From Oryzias latipes (lineage: Eukaryota > Chordata > Actinopteri > Beloniformes > Adrianichthyidae): DNA of 64,000 nucleotides. The position numbers were made by a program, and so were the translations under genes. The notes beneath the pieces are model-generated. The model searched no databases. It saw only the letters and a list, made by a program, of their open reading frames with translations, and was not told where the DNA came from. This document shows, in pieces, positions 1-12,600 of this stretch (within the stretch, counting starts at the first letter, position 1; each line of letters begins with the position of its first letter). The stretch lies in NCBI RefSeq assembly GCF_002234675.1, contig NC_019879.2, positions 26,720,773-26,784,772 of the forward strand. The letters are read 5' to 3'.

Positions 1-3000
1 TTGTAGTCATCGGGTAGCGACTCCGCATAATCCAACAGACCCCAACTTCGCTTGATGCTAATGTTTAGAAGCATTTCGCCTTTTTCAAGGTCGCCAATCA
101 AAAGGTTTGCCGTGTGTATGTTGTGTTGTACCAAGATAAAAAGTTTTTAGGGAACACAACAAACGTGTGAAATCGTACCGCACTCTTCTGTCTGGAGGAG
201 GAGGAGCAGAGAAACCATCCAATGCTCCTGCAAGGAGTTAAAAAGAAATCCTATTAAAGCTGATCTTTTAATAAAAATTAGCATTATCATGTTCTTAAAG
301 GTTGTGGAGTTCAGAGAAAAAGAATTTCTTTGTCTTTTGTAGATTCAGTGAAAGATGATGATCACACAAAACATTTTTGAAGTCTCAGTTTTTATGTTCT
401 TAATAAAAGTTACAACAAAATTAATCTTCTCTTTACTTAAGAATGTAAAAATAAGTAACATTGGTCTATTTGTATTGTATTGTATTATATAAAACCTTTT
501 TTAAATGCATAGATTCAGGACGCATTGATAATTGTGTCATAATTGAATTGTTGCCTCTTGAATTGTGATTAAATCATGAGGTATCTAAAGATTCCCACTG
601 CTGACATTCATTCATTTTCATTCATTCATTCATCTTCTTCTTGAAGAATGAAGAATGAATGAATGCTGACATTATCTTTCAAAAATAAATTTATCAAAAG
701 GGAATCCGTCATTTAATTAATTCTTATTCGAACGCTTTACAAGGGTGCAACATAGAGCCATAAAAATTAATCAACTTAACCGATTTATATTCCTACAATC
801 TAACCAGATCGATCTGATTGAGGAAAGATGTTCTGGATCTATTTTAGGTCAGTGAATCGGAACGTTCAAAATGAAACACTGTCGACTAGGAATTGCACCA
901 GCAACCACAAATTATGACACAAATCAAATCATGGTTTAGAATGAATCGTTACAAATTGTGCAATGTGTTTACCTTTCATATTCGTCATTTTTGAAACAAA
1001 TCCTTCAGATTTTGCTTCACTTCTATGAGTAAAAGCTGCCATAATGTTTCCAAATGAGTGTACGTAGTATGTCTGTCATTTTGACATGTGCAGTAAGCTG
1101 TCGATACAAAGTCCTGCTAACCTATAGAGGAAGCCTTCCGGTAAGTACTGTCTGACTTGATGAATCTTTTATGAAGCTGGATTATTGAGATAATCCATCT
1201 GAACACAGTTTATTTAAATGTTGTTTTTCTTTCTCTTTGTGATATATTTGTTTCATGCAGGTGAGAGATTGATTATGAAGAGATGCAATAAATATTATCA
1301 CAGAATCCACTCTAGGATTCCATCTTAAGTTTACAAACACTGTGTCCCCAGTTTTAATTTCCGACAGTTATTATGCTTTTGCCATCATTTTTCCCAGATG
1401 TTTTCCTGTGAGCCATGCTACCAAATGTTCCCTTATTTGTCATTTCCCTGCCCTCTACTCTGTTTCAGAGTAGATAAATGTGAAAATATGTGGAATGAAT
1501 ACAGATAGAATTCAAATCTGTTAGAGAGGCAGTCGTCCCAGGGAAAAGGAGAGTAAAGATACACCCCCAAAAAATTGTCTAAAACGGAGAACTGATGACT
1601 TAAAAAACTGGGAATTTTCTATTCACCTGATTAAAAGTGGATCCTCTCATGTCATACCTTGTTTGAGCCTACTTCTCTTTGACCAATATTTTTCATTTTG
1701 GGTAAAGGGGATCACAATACAGCATGGGCATGCCTATACAAGCATCAAACATAGAACAAGAACACTTTGTTACAAGTACAGCGTTCCCTAGTTTATTGTG
1801 GGAGTTACGCTCTAAAAATAGCCCGCAACAGGTAAAATCTGCAAAGTAAAACTCCTCACTACACACTTTATACACTTTTCTCAGAAAGACATAAACATGT
1901 GACTCTCTCCCATTTAAACTCTGAAAGCTCAAACCTTCAAAGAAGGAAAAGTCCAGTTTCATAGAATAAAAACAAGTTTTGGTAAGAACGCATTCTCTGC
2001 TGAAGACACAGGACGGAAGAGATTGACTGACAACACTCTTCAGCCAATCAGGAAACAAAAAAATATAAATGCAAAACAGCAAATCCCCAAAAGGGGAACC
2101 ATGATTTAGCGAGGCTACAATGTACTGATGCACTTTTTCAGGAGACTCCAAGCTAGCTCGCAATCTGGATTTAAGAAGCAGCTTGTTCAGAAAATCCAGC
2201 ATCTTTGTATTCACTAAGATAGCCTAAGTGAAGTGAAAAAAACAAAAGCTTATAGTTGAAAGTATTTAATTGAGAGAAAATAATAAACTGCATCCACTGC
2301 AGTTTTGTACAAGTGTGGTTGGTAAATGAAAAACAACTCTGCTGTCTTTCACAACCAAAAGTGCTTCCTGAATATCTTGATAAGTAGATAAAAAAGAAGT
2401 GGTATTCTTATTCCCACATAGCACCTAAAGGGATACCAGGGGAGTATACAAGCTTTTTTATTTTATATTAGGTGTAAAAGCAGCACATTAGAAAAGACTG
2501 GCCTTTATCTGCATTTGTTTCAGGATGCAATGAAAAACACCACATTAAAATGACTTTAAACACTTTAAAAAGTGCAGTTTATGTGAATCCCAGAAACATT
2601 GTGGAGAAGCATCCTGATGCCGCTGATGACTCACACCTGTCTCAGTCAATCCAGCACACCTACACTAACGGAGCTTAGTTACAGGAAACAAAGGGAAAGA
2701 AACAGAATAAACTTCCTCTGAGCTCCCCTGTTGGGGGGGGGGCACTGAGAGTGTGCGGGCGATGCGATTCACCGTTATTGTGCAACTGTGTGCTCGTTTC
2801 CTTAACCCAATCAAATACCTCATACGTCAAAGCAAAGAAACAGGACGGTGAAAGTGAGCAGAGATGGTTTTGTTGATCGCCATGAAGCCCCATGTTTAGT
2901 CTTGGTCAAAACTGCCTTTATGGGTGGATACGGGTGGTAATGAAAAATGGGTAGCACACTTCCACAGGTGGCCCAAATGAAATATCAAGGTCTTAGACCG
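1..3000. other. AT-rich non-coding sequence
   Basis: I see no exon with splice signals or a family match here. The longest open frame (minus strand, 1693-2214) has no recognisable domain and a compositionally random translation. A simple hairpin made of cattcattcat and its complement is at about 603-665. If the exon at 7561-7606 is real, this region is part of its first intron. Confidence 0.5.
603..665. repeat. Simple-sequence inverted repeat
   Basis: Runs of cattcattcatt followed by catcttcttc are mirrored by gaagaatgaagaatgaatga, which would fold into a hairpin. It is low complexity and without evidence of function. Confidence 0.6.
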
Positions 3001-3099
3001 TTTGGAGAGTTCGTAGGGTGAAAATGTTCAACAATATTCTTTTATAGATGCTGCAAGTGACAGCTCGTAGTGAACACTCTAACATGTAAGGGTAAGTAA

Positions 3100-3310
3100 G
3101 ACTGAGGTGAGCCTCAGGTGTGTCGTACAAATTTCTAAATTTTTAACTGGGGGTTGATCAGTATGGATGCTGCAGGTTTTTGGGTTGTCCGTGGGGGTGG
3201 TAGACATGAGTTGTTAATTCTTAAAGAGAGCACAGGTGTCTTGCAGTTCCCTTGAGGGTCATACGGCCGCCTCATGGGTCCATGGGGGGTCGTAGACTTG
3301 AGTTGTTACT
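3100..3310 (+). mobile_element. Fragment of a non-autonomous DNA transposon family (copy A)
   Basis: The segment with actgggggttgatcagta, gcaggtttttgggttgt and cccttgagggtc reappears in reverse complement at about 4320-4870 and, more diverged, in the same orientation at about 15580-15780. No coding capacity is seen. The family is unnamed here. Confidence 0.6.
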
Positions 3311-3316
3311 TCTTAA

Positions 3317-3530
3317 CCCTTGTGCTATCCTATGGGGCCCAGGTGACCCGATCCATACATTGACGTGTTATTCCTAATATGACAAAGGTGGATAAAGGTG
3401 GAAAGATTTCCTGTAATCCATGGACACCAGTGAAGATCACAAATCATTGAAGAAAAAAGGTTCAGTGTACTGTCTAGTGGGTCTAGATGACCCAACTCCC
3501 AACGTTAAAGTGCCTAGGATAGCACAAGGG
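3317..3530. mobile_element. PiggyBac-type MITE (copy 1)
   Basis: The element begins CCCTTGTGCTATCCTA directly after TTAA (3313-3316) and ends with its complement TAGGATAGCACAAGGG before ttac, a decayed TTAA. At 214 bp it has no transposase and is nearly identical to the copy at 30994-31198. CCC...GGG ends with TTAA target sites are characteristic of the piggyBac superfamily. Confidence 0.85.
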
Positions 3531-4099
3531 TTACACAATCAGGGCGTAGTTTGTGTGAGCATCCTACTATCGTCCTACGGGCACTTCCATATCACGTGCA
3601 CACCCCGTGCATGGGCATTTTCTGTCAGAAAGGGGCAAGTAAACCCACCTTACTTATGGTCACATTCACACCAGTCGCGAAAACTGGCATTCAATCCACC
3701 ACTTTCAATGAAAAGTCTTTGTAAACACCTGTTCAGACGTCGCTACGCTGGTTTATAAGTCCATTCTCTGGCTCCACTTACAAACTGGGCATTCACTGAA
3801 CACACACTGAAAGTTCAACCAGCTGAATTTTTGACTTCTTGAACGTCAAACAGCTGAACTTTGACCAATCAGGGACTTGAATTACATAGTGACGTGTGGA
3901 TAGTGTTCTTTTCTAAATTAATAATTACCATTTGTGCACGGCTGAAATGACACCAAGTCTTTTAGGTATCACAATAGAGCTGAGAAAGAAAAAGCCTGGA
4001 GCAAGATTTGCACCACTTTGACATCTCGCACTATGCCTCAGCCAACTGTGGGTGGCAGACATGTGCTACTAAACAGAAAAACAAAAGAAGAAAAAGCCT

Positions 4100-4880
4100 C
4101 TCCTACTTATCCAGTGCTGGTCCGGTGTGAAGACCACAGGCTTAATGCACGTTCATGACACCGCGTACAGTGCATTCCTGAATGCGCAACACATGCCCGG
4201 TGTGAATGTAGCTTCAAGGTACCAAACAACAGCATCGCCTGTACGTCACAAGTGGGTACAACTCCCATTAGCCTTATGAATACTTCGCAATACACTTACC
4301 ACACACACGATAAGGGTACGTTCCATTTTCATGACGTCGCATAAGGTGGCTGTACGACCCTCAAGGGAACGGCAAGGCACCTGTGCTCTCCTTAAGAAGT
4401 AACAACTCATGTCTACGACTATGCTGCAATCTGATTGTTTGACTCCGCCTCCTCTTACCCTCCCTCCGCCCCAGTTCCATTTTCGGACACAGATCAGTTT
4501 AGACACAAGTTTCTCGCAAGCAATGTGTCAGAATTCAGAGCGCAGTTGTAGCGCACTTGTGATATGCGCTAGCAGATTCGAGCACACACAGAAGCACATT
4601 TGAGCAGTTGTAATCACAGATTTGAAGTTGTAACTCTAAATGAATACACGCAAATGGAAATTTGTCAGTTCACAGCAGAAGATTTTTACCCACAGATACA
4701 GATTTTTGATGCACAAGTATTCACATTCTATATTGCAAGTTCTCAAATCAAATCTACAAGTGCGTTCTTTTTGGAGCATTTTTACCTTCATATACAACCC
4801 CCAACGGACCCAGACAACCCAAAAACCTGTAGCACCTGTACTGATCAACCCCCAGTACAGGGACACACGAGAAAGACTTT
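4100..4880 (-). mobile_element. DNA transposon fragment, inverted relative to copy A
   Basis: The reverse complement of this stretch carries the same blocks as 3100-3310 and 15580-15780 (tactgggggttgatcagta, gcacaggtgccttgccgttc, gacgtcatgaaaatggaacg). Together with 3100-3310 it may form the two arms of one large palindromic insertion. Exact ends were not resolved. Confidence 0.55.
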
Positions 4881-6324
4881 TACGATTAGAAGACGGTATT
4901 CATGTTACAGTTCATCTACAGTTTAAATGTTTCAAGAAGGCATCTGATTTAAAAAAAAAAAAAGAAGAAGAAGAAGAAAAAGCTCAAGCCACTACTATTG
5001 TAAATATCTATGTTTGGAATTAGACAGCCCCAATACAAGCAAACATTTTTACAGACAAAAAAGTTCCTTTGCACATTGATGGACGCTTGTCTAGGTGGAA
5101 ACAAAGAGGCAGAGTGTCCCTTTCAACCTTCAAACGGAATTGAAAAACAGTGAACTTAATCAGCCATCTTCTGTTTGAATCTCCGGCACAGACATTTAAT
5201 ACGCCAAAGGAAATGTGAGCAAACACATTGGCAAACTTTTTCTCACATTCTTTTACTACAATTCCGGTTTATAAATCTGCATCTTACAAATACTTCACTA
5301 AAAAATGCACTTACGTCCTATTTGCCAGATTCAGGATGAGAAAAAGCACTTGAGTTTGCATTCAGAGCTTTGGCTTCTTCGTGCGTTGCATGTGTCTCGT
5401 CTTCAGGAGCCGGACTGTGAAAATGACCTCCTCTGGAGAAGGCTTGAAGCTGTGCCGTTATTCATCTCTTATCAGAGACTGATAAGAGGGACTGGACCAA
5501 TTAGGAGTAAACTATTTTGAATTCTGACTGCCAGGATGGGGCATCTGGAGGATTGCTTATTACTTTAAAGGCGTTGTTTACAGTTTTCTCTTAAAGTTCC
5601 CAGCTGTCACAGCACCGTAAATTGGAGAATAAATCTTTGATATAAAGAAGAAAAATCAAAGTAATAACTGTACACGCCTGTAAGGAATTCTCAACTTTGA
5701 CCATAACTCCGTATTATTTCATTGTTCCTCTCTTTTCTTGTAGAGATTCTTTTATTTTTGCTCCTTGTTGGTAACCATTTATCTCTTCTAATTTTAATGG
5801 AGAGCTTCAGCAGAACACTAAATAACAGCTGGAAGGTAGGACTAAAAGAGCGGCCACCGCTCTCGCTGCTCCCCATGTCTGTGCCGTCTCCTCTCCACCG
5901 CAGATGGAGGGCTCTTCTCCCTCCTCTTCCTCCTCTCCGTCCACCCGGTTCTGCTGGAGCTTTACTGACATGAACTCATCTGTCTAAACCACGTTTAGTT
6001 GAACTTGTTTACTTTTCTTAAAACTCAACCACGCTGATCTCAGACGGTGAAAGGTATAAGCGGAACAATACTGCAGATTTGCAAAACTAAACAACAACAA
6101 CAACATTGACAAACACATGAGTGCATCCAGAAAAAATATCAAATACCTTTTTATTCCAACCCAACAAAATGAGTTTGGGTTAATCAAAAAAAAAAAAAAA
6201 CTGAGTAAAATGTTTTGTGTTAAAAACGTTAACAACAAAAGTGAATATGAATTTAAACGTGTTGGTCCAAGCTGATTCCATCTACATTTTAAAGCAAATC
6301 CTATTGTAATAATGACATGTTGCG

Positions 6325-6510
6325 TGGCAGCCGTGGTGTAGAGGCAGAGTGGTCGACCTCTTAATGGAAGATCGCAGGCTTAGTTTCCACTCTGCGCCAA
6401 CATGTGTCGAAGTGCCCTTGAGCAAGACAGTGAACCCCATATTGCTCCTGTTGGTTTGGCTCCTGGGTAACAGCATTCGGCAGTAAAGTCAATCGGGTGA
6501 AAGTACTTAG
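6325..6510 (+). mobile_element. tRNA-derived SINE
   Basis: A tRNA-like head (agccgtggtgtagaggcaga) is followed by a SINE body containing cttgagcaagacagtgaacc. It resembles a family common in fish and is not a functional tRNA gene. Confidence 0.6.
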
Positions 6511-7499
6511 AGCCTTCTAAGAAGTATAACCAGACGCCAGTTACCATATTAGATGCTACTTTATGATGTGTCTAGTTCTTATTGAACAAAAAGACTCAGA
6601 AACATTCCTAAAAACTGATGCCTCCTCTATTTTTATTTAAAATTACTCTGTTGGATTATTTAAAAAAAATATCTGGATTTAATTTTTAAAAATTACAGGT
6701 TTTCTTGTTTTATGAAGACAAAGCCAAGCAGAAAAACTAAGATTCATTTGGATTGTTTTCATTGAAACACATCAGACAGAGCTGCAGTAAATATTTACTA
6801 TCTGTAAAAACAAGTGAGTCAAAACAGGAAATTATTGTCTTTTAACTTGGAAAGCAATAATATGCACATTTTATATCAGTAAAACCAAATTTAAAAAAGA
6901 TTTTTTAGGAACTTCGGTATCATTAGCCGTTTTTCTTCCATCTCCTCACATTTGAAGCATTTTTCATAAGAACAAACACCAACTCAGCTAGAATCACTGA
7001 TTTCATTACAACCTTGCAAAGAAATAACAGGCACAGTGAAGGGAGAGTCCAGGATCTTCCGCCCACATGCCAAAGTGATTAATATACAGCAAATATAACA
7101 GAATGTGGTCAACTACCAGCAAAATGATACATTTGTGAAAAAGAATGCATAAGAACCTCTGATTTTTATTGCTCTTGTACGTGAAAGACAAGGAAACATT
7201 AGCTGTTCTTTTTGTTTTAATATAATGTTTTAAAAAATAATAAAATTAATATTTGAACAAGTAAAAAATAAGGAAACTATAAGTTCCATAGAGTCCGTTT
7301 TTCTGCCTGATGAGTAACTCTGGATGCAGCTCTGCTTTAAACAAGAATTATTACTATCCATTATAGCAGAGTGTCCATCTGATCCCATAATGAATGTCAG
7401 ATTATTTTATCCGATTGTAAATAATTAAAGCAGCAAACTGTTCAATGTCACCTCTGTGAAGAAGAAACTTTAGGATCACTTCCACAGCAAAGAGGAAAA

Positions 7500-8080
7500 C
7501 GACGCGTTCGTTTCTCTTTTGTCTGGAAAAGCTCACATTTCACGCAGAGCGCAGACTCACCCACTATCAAGCACAGCAGTGTATGTTTCAGCAGAGCCGT
7601 GCCCATCCTGTACAACGATCCCGCTGAAGTTTAGTGAGGGAGGTGGGTCAGCGTGGAGCTCAGAATGTCAGATCATCCACAGATCCATGAAAGCGGCAGA
7701 GCGCGGCGTGGCGCGGAGCCTCCACCGGATCAGCTGCGCAAAGCGCTCCGGGATGGAAGCGTCCTCTTTTTTGTTAATTCGCTCGTGCTTCGTTCTCCCC
7801 CGAGTCTTCCTCCTGCCCCGTCACCCCTCGCATTTCCCCCCAATGTAATACATGCTGAGCTGTAATTGTCTCTCTTTACCAAGGAACCTGCGGGCTTTCA
7901 GTCTGAAAAGTTGTGCGCTCCAGGACGCGCCGGTTTGGAACCAATGGAGCAGAGATTGCGAGACACGCAGGGAGGGGGGTCGTTATAGAGAGGCAGTGAC
8001 GAGGAGGCGGTGCAGCGGCAGAACTGTTAACTGTAGTTCTCCACAGGTTAATCGATGCAATGCTGAGTTAAAGTCCCGTG
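7500..8080 (-). promoter_or_regulatory. GC-rich, CpG-bearing presumptive promoter and 5' UTR
   Basis: This block is far richer in G, C and CpG than the surrounding AT-rich sequence, with clusters such as gcggcgtggcgcgg and ggacgcgccgg. It has no retained long reading frame of familiar type. The adjacent signal-peptide-like exon at 7561-7606 makes it a plausible CpG-type promoter and 5' untranslated exon for a minus-strand gene. Confidence 0.4.
7561..7606 (-). CDS. Probable first coding exon of an unidentified secreted or membrane protein
   Basis: Within the GC-rich block at 7500-8100, the minus strand has an ATG in strong context (A at -3, G at +4) reading MGTALLKHTLLCLIV, followed by a consensus donor G|gtgagt in phase 1. 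A short hydrophobic N-terminus ending in a phase-1 intron is the usual design of a signal-peptide exon. The rest of the gene would lie at lower coordinates. I found no convincing second exon in 1-7500, so a long first intron would run off the window. I do not recognise the protein. It could be chance, but GC content, start context and donor agree. Confidence 0.45.
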
Positions 8081-8419
8081 GGAAAAAAGAGCCTCAGATT
8101 CCCGCGCACACTGGAAGTAAAACATCAAATACACCACCTTTTCCACTTACTGTTCGGAATAATTTGTTGCTTCACTTAAGCCTTTCTTAACTTTCAGCAC
8201 ATTTTTAGGAATATTGTCTAAATAAAAAAAACCTTCATAGTTATGCACCTTATTAATCTCAATTTCTACTTAACCCAGATCCCTGCAGAGGATGATGTGA
8301 AATTTTAGGTTCACCATAAAGATCTTTCCCATGGAAAAATCAACTGTTCAAAGTTTTCAGACGGTGCCATCTAGTGTTCACATACGTCATTGCTTTGCCC
8401 TTGCTCATATCAGATGAAC

Positions 8420-8700
8420 TGGGAGCTCACCACCCCAGCCCACCAGCTCTAAGGGTGAGCAGCTCCAGAAGGTCCAATCTCCCCTCGATGGATGAGTTTC
8501 AGAGCTGAGCAGTATAGAGTCAAAACCGTCTGTCCAACTAGATCTACCTGGTATACCTCTCAACCTCCCGCACAAAATCAGGCTCCTTTGCTCCCGGAGG
8601 TGACAAAATCAAAGTTCCATGACCAGGGGGTGGTTATGGAACCCCTAGTCTTGCTTCAGTGGCACCAATCCAAGTAACATAATTAAATCCTGATGTTGCG
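8420..8700. mobile_element. Possible non-LTR retrotransposon fragment
   Basis: The stretch contains tacctctcaacctcccgcac, aggctcctttgctcccggag and a following gttccatgacc. This resembles the untranslated or antisense end of LINEs that are widespread in fish. The frame is broken throughout. The assignment is by memory of similar repeats only. Confidence 0.35.
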
Positions 8701-9301
8701 GACTCATATGGGGGTTCTGAACCACTCAAGAGGTAGGACCCGTCTGCCATAAGAGATCCTACTAGGGCCATTAATTTCCGCCAGCTTAGATACTTGAATT
8801 ATTTAAGCTCTTAAACCCCCTCTACCATGTGACAGTGATGGTTCTGGGAGATGTTAAAGAAAAAATTTTTTTTTTAATTGAACTATTTGAAATGATTCAT
8901 GTTTTTCTTGTATTTTGTAAAGACTTAGGTTGGGGCTTGCTTTACTTTCCCTGGTGTCCTTCATGCAGCATTTAGACACTTTTGCCTTTTGTGTTTGTTG
9001 GTGTTCCTGCCCTAGATTTGAAGGAAAGTACAACCTTACAAAATCTGATATCCAAAGCATTTTCTTCATGCCCTGCTCTCGTGGTGCTCTGCTGCACCTT
9101 TTAGGACACAAAAAGTAGCCTGGAGCAGCAGATATGAACATGGAAGTTGTTCAGGACATCTATAAGAGCTGGAAGATAGTACCCAGATGTGCTGTTGGTA
9201 TGTCCGAGTACTTCTGGTGACTGACAGATGAGGTTAAATAGGAGACTATAATGTTTATAGATGATTCTGTGATCTAGTGAAAGCAGGACAGACTGGAAGG
9301 T

Positions 9302-9327
9302 TTTATTCTACACATTTAAGATTTATT
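9302..9327 (-). terminator. ccdc141: Probable ccdc141 polyadenylation signals
   Basis: Two AATAAA hexamers on the minus strand (9302-9307 and 9322-9327) lie 120-150 bp downstream of the ccdc141 stop codon. This would give a short 3' UTR. The evidence is position and motif only. Confidence 0.5.
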
Positions 9328-9449
9328 AGAGAAATATTTCAAATCATTTTGAATGCAAAGCAATTCTCCTCACAGCGGTACAGTTGGCTGACATGTCACA
9401 AGCAGCAAAGGTCATTGCCTCTGACAAGGAAGCGAGCAGATTTGATGTC

Positions 9450-9678
9450 TCAGAGTAGGATCAGGTAGAACAACCACAGCAGAACACAAAGAATCCCAAA
9501 CCCGGTGTGCCAGTCCAATGTGACATCAAAAGGATCCAGCAGCCGCTTCTCAACACCATGTGGCTGCTTCGAGTCCTGCTGGACATCAAGCAGGCCACCA
9601 GCTCCCTGCGTTGCCTCAAAGAGTAACAGAAGGGGTTTGCCTCGATCACCTGGTGGTGGCGCCTCTTGCTCCTTAAAC
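9450..9678 (-). CDS. ccdc141: ccdc141 last exon: degenerate Ig end and hydrophobic C-terminal tail
   Basis: The acceptor is ggtcacttcag and the exon reads FKEQEAPPPGDRGKPLLLLF, continues through GAGGLLDVQQ and ends with WHTGFGILCVLLWLFYLILL and a TGA at 9450-9452. The middle aligns in pattern with the E-F-G strands of the mammalian domain (the GLYVAQ motif becomes GLLDVQ), so the tyrosine corner is missing. The final 20 residues form one strongly hydrophobic segment with no residues after it, a tail-anchor-like arrangement. I recall a hydrophobic C-terminus in human CCDC141 as well. Two polyadenylation hexamers (AATAAA on the minus strand) lie at 9302-9307 and 9322-9327. Confidence 0.85.
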
Positions 9679-12600
9679 CTGAAGTGACCACGGTGACAGC
9701 AGGTCAGCAGGAGACACAGCCTCAAAACTAAGGCTAAAGTCTTAGAAATTAAAGCCTTTCCTCACAAAGGCTAACAAAGTCCACAATGCATTAGTTGTTT
9801 TCTTCATCAACAGATAACCTGTTCTTAAAGTCCCACTCCAATCGTCTTTGGATCCATTGTAAAAGTGTTCCCAACAGTGTTAATTATAAATATGCCGTTT
9901 TTAGGCTAAAAAAAACGGTGTCGTTTTCTACAACAACGTTTCTGCAGAGCCGCAGGAGTTCATCAGAAATCTGCCTCTGATTTGTGGGCAGGACGGTTGG
10001 AGCAGAGCAACCTTGACCACACTTATCCATCTGTTTACATGCTAGCTTACAGCCCTTTACCTAATGTTACCGTTGTAACAAAAATGGCGAGCCATATCTG
10101 AGCTATCCAGCTGTACAGTTTTGAGCCAGATGCCAGCTCGGACAGGAAAAACAAAGTGCATCTAGTCGTGGATCTAGTCGTCTACAAGTGGATGCATCAG
10201 AATGGAGCTGAGCAGGGAACTTGTGACCCATCCAGAGTACTTTTTATGTCACAAATACAATCTTTTTGTGCTGCTTCTGATTTACAACAAATTTGAATAA
10301 AGAAATACTCAGAAATACAATTTTAAGCTGATTTTTTTGAACACACGTCCTTCATTATTTAAAAACAAAAAAGCAATAAGAACATGTAAAAAAAAAAAAA
10401 AAAGAAAATCACAATTTTCTTTGGAGTGGCACTTTAAGGTTACAGGTGAAACAGTTGGTTCACTTGATCACTGTAAGGTCATCTTAATATAACTTTGTAG
10501 TTCTAGAAAATAACCTCTGATGAAAACTTCTGATAGATATCTTTTCAAGCATGGATGTTTCCGAGGAGTTGCGTAAAAACAGAGGTGTACCCAGCAGACT
10601 TTCTACGGATAGTTTTTTTTTTTGTAATTGATACTAAATCCTTAAGTGATGGATCAAAAGATTATCTGTGAGTTATGATTCGATAATCTCAGAGAAGGAA
10701 TTATTTACAATAGATTATTAAATGACCAGGACATGACACCAAAGTCAGTCAGATTTCTTTGTGTAAACACAAACATGCAAAGAACACGAACAAACCATTT
10801 AAGTGAAATTTCTCTAAAACTAAGTTTAAATGATGACATTTCAGGGAACTGGTTTCTTCAAAGTTTCATTTAGTTTATACATATTTAGGAACATCTTGTT
10901 CACACATAGAGCCCACAGACAGGCGGTAATGACTCTACCTTGTGGCTGAGACGGGTGGGAACAAAAATGATTTTTTGTCAAAGTTCTAGGGGAAGCTTGA
11001 GAGTTTGTAGGGCCAGTTGTAGACTGGCTTATTTTCTAAATTATTTAATTGGTAATTTCTTTTTTTTACAAAGTTCTGACGTTGGAACATTCAAACTTTT
11101 TTCCTTCTTTAACATTTCTTTTCCTCTTTATTTTTTAGCATTTTCTTCCCTTCTCAAACCTTAAAACACTGTAACTGCACTTTGCAAATCTGATTCTTTT
11201 TTTTTTTTTTTTACTATCAGTTCACAGTTCTTGTTTTTTCAGTGTAATCAGGTGTAAACTGATACCTCTGGGAAAAATAAAGTAAAAAAATTCTGTTGTA
11301 GCTCGTCCTTTAGACTCCTCTGATTGATAACTTTTATTTTCTAAGCCAGGGGTCTGCAACCTTCAACACTTAAAGAGCCACTGAGGTGAAATTCTCACCG
11401 ACCACAACTCAGGGAGCCGAAAAGTCCTACTTTACTACGAAGCTGCACTCCTGGATGGAATGTCGGAACATTACAGCTAGAAATACATTTTTAGTAAAAA
11501 GGTGTGATTTTACCTTTGTTTTTTTAGACATTTAAAACATTTTTATACTTACTTGAATATGATAATATACAACACTTCAATGCTATTTTTGCACTAAAAA
11601 GGTCAGAAGATAAAACCAATATTTAACACTATTTGTAGTCTGATTTTTAAACCGTTTGTTATTTTTGTGTACAGGTTTTTGGTAATTACATTCACTCAGT
11701 CACATTTACTAGAGTACCTTGTGAGAAAGTATGAAAAATATGTTTCTTCTTCAAATTAAAAAAACGTAATTTTTCTTCAACCAAAGAGTCACAATAAAGA
11801 GGTAAATGAGCCGCATGTGACTCCAGAGCTACAACTTACAGACCCCTGATAAGCGTTACTTTCCAGCTGCTTTTTAAGCTTGAATTTATTATGGAAACGT
11901 GCCGCAGAGAAAGACCTATGGATCTGTAATGCAGGAGTGAATCTGCTCAAAGCACATGATCATGCAGCTGTAAGAAAAGCCTTGAAGTGAGCAGTGTGAT
12001 TAATAATTGTGTGAATCTTCTGCGTTAGCAGGGAAATGGTTGTAAGCTACCCACCAGGTGAGCATGGGGTCTTGGTGTCCCATCACCTCCACCTCTAGCA
12101 TCACTGGAGAGCCCTCTACCATAGCGGTTTGAGACAAAGGTCTGGTGAAGCAAGGGGAGCCAGGAGGATGGGGAGGCCCCTTGATCTGAGGCGTAAGTCT
12201 GATCTCCTCGCGGACGGCGATAGGAAGGCAAATGTCAGGGTCTTGGTGAGGAGTTAGTGGATGAGGTGGAGCAGGACGTGAGACATGCGGGTTAACCTGC
12301 TGGGACAAAGCCTGGGTTTGAGCCTCGGGCTGAAGTGGAGCAGTGGGCTTGACAGAACCGCTGTGATTCATGCTGGGACCATGCACACAGGGCTGAGTCT
12401 GGCAGGTGCTCTTGGACTCATTGAGGGAACAGACTGTCTGGAGGCTCTGCTCCATACTGAGTGTTTTACTGCTGCTGACACACTCTGCCTCTGGAGAACT
12501 GTGGACGTTGCCCATCTGGGTTTCTCTGATGCTGTGGTTCAAGGATTTGTTTAACTTGAAAATCTCTTCAATACTTGGCTGGCCCTTGACAGAGTGCTTG

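Noticed and set aside
1693..2214. 173-codon minus-strand open frame
   Set aside because: No recognisable domain, composition like translated non-coding DNA, no splice or promoter context.
5691..5973. Short open frames starting MGSSESGGRS (minus) or MEGSSPSSSS (plus)
   Set aside because: Possible exon fragments, but no family match and no consistent phase with the exon at 7561-7606. Too weak to annotate.
10890..10935. GLYV-like reading on the minus strand, considered as the missing half of the Ig domain
   Set aside because: It runs into a stop at once, lacks splice sites, and the Ig remainder is already accounted for in the exon at 9450-9678.
12000..12054. Continuation of ccdc141 exon 26 to a stop at 12000
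   Set aside because: A good donor (gtgggt) at 12054 joins in frame to the exon at 9678, completing the LTWFK motif of the Ig-like domain. Reading through gives an unrelated 17-residue tail.
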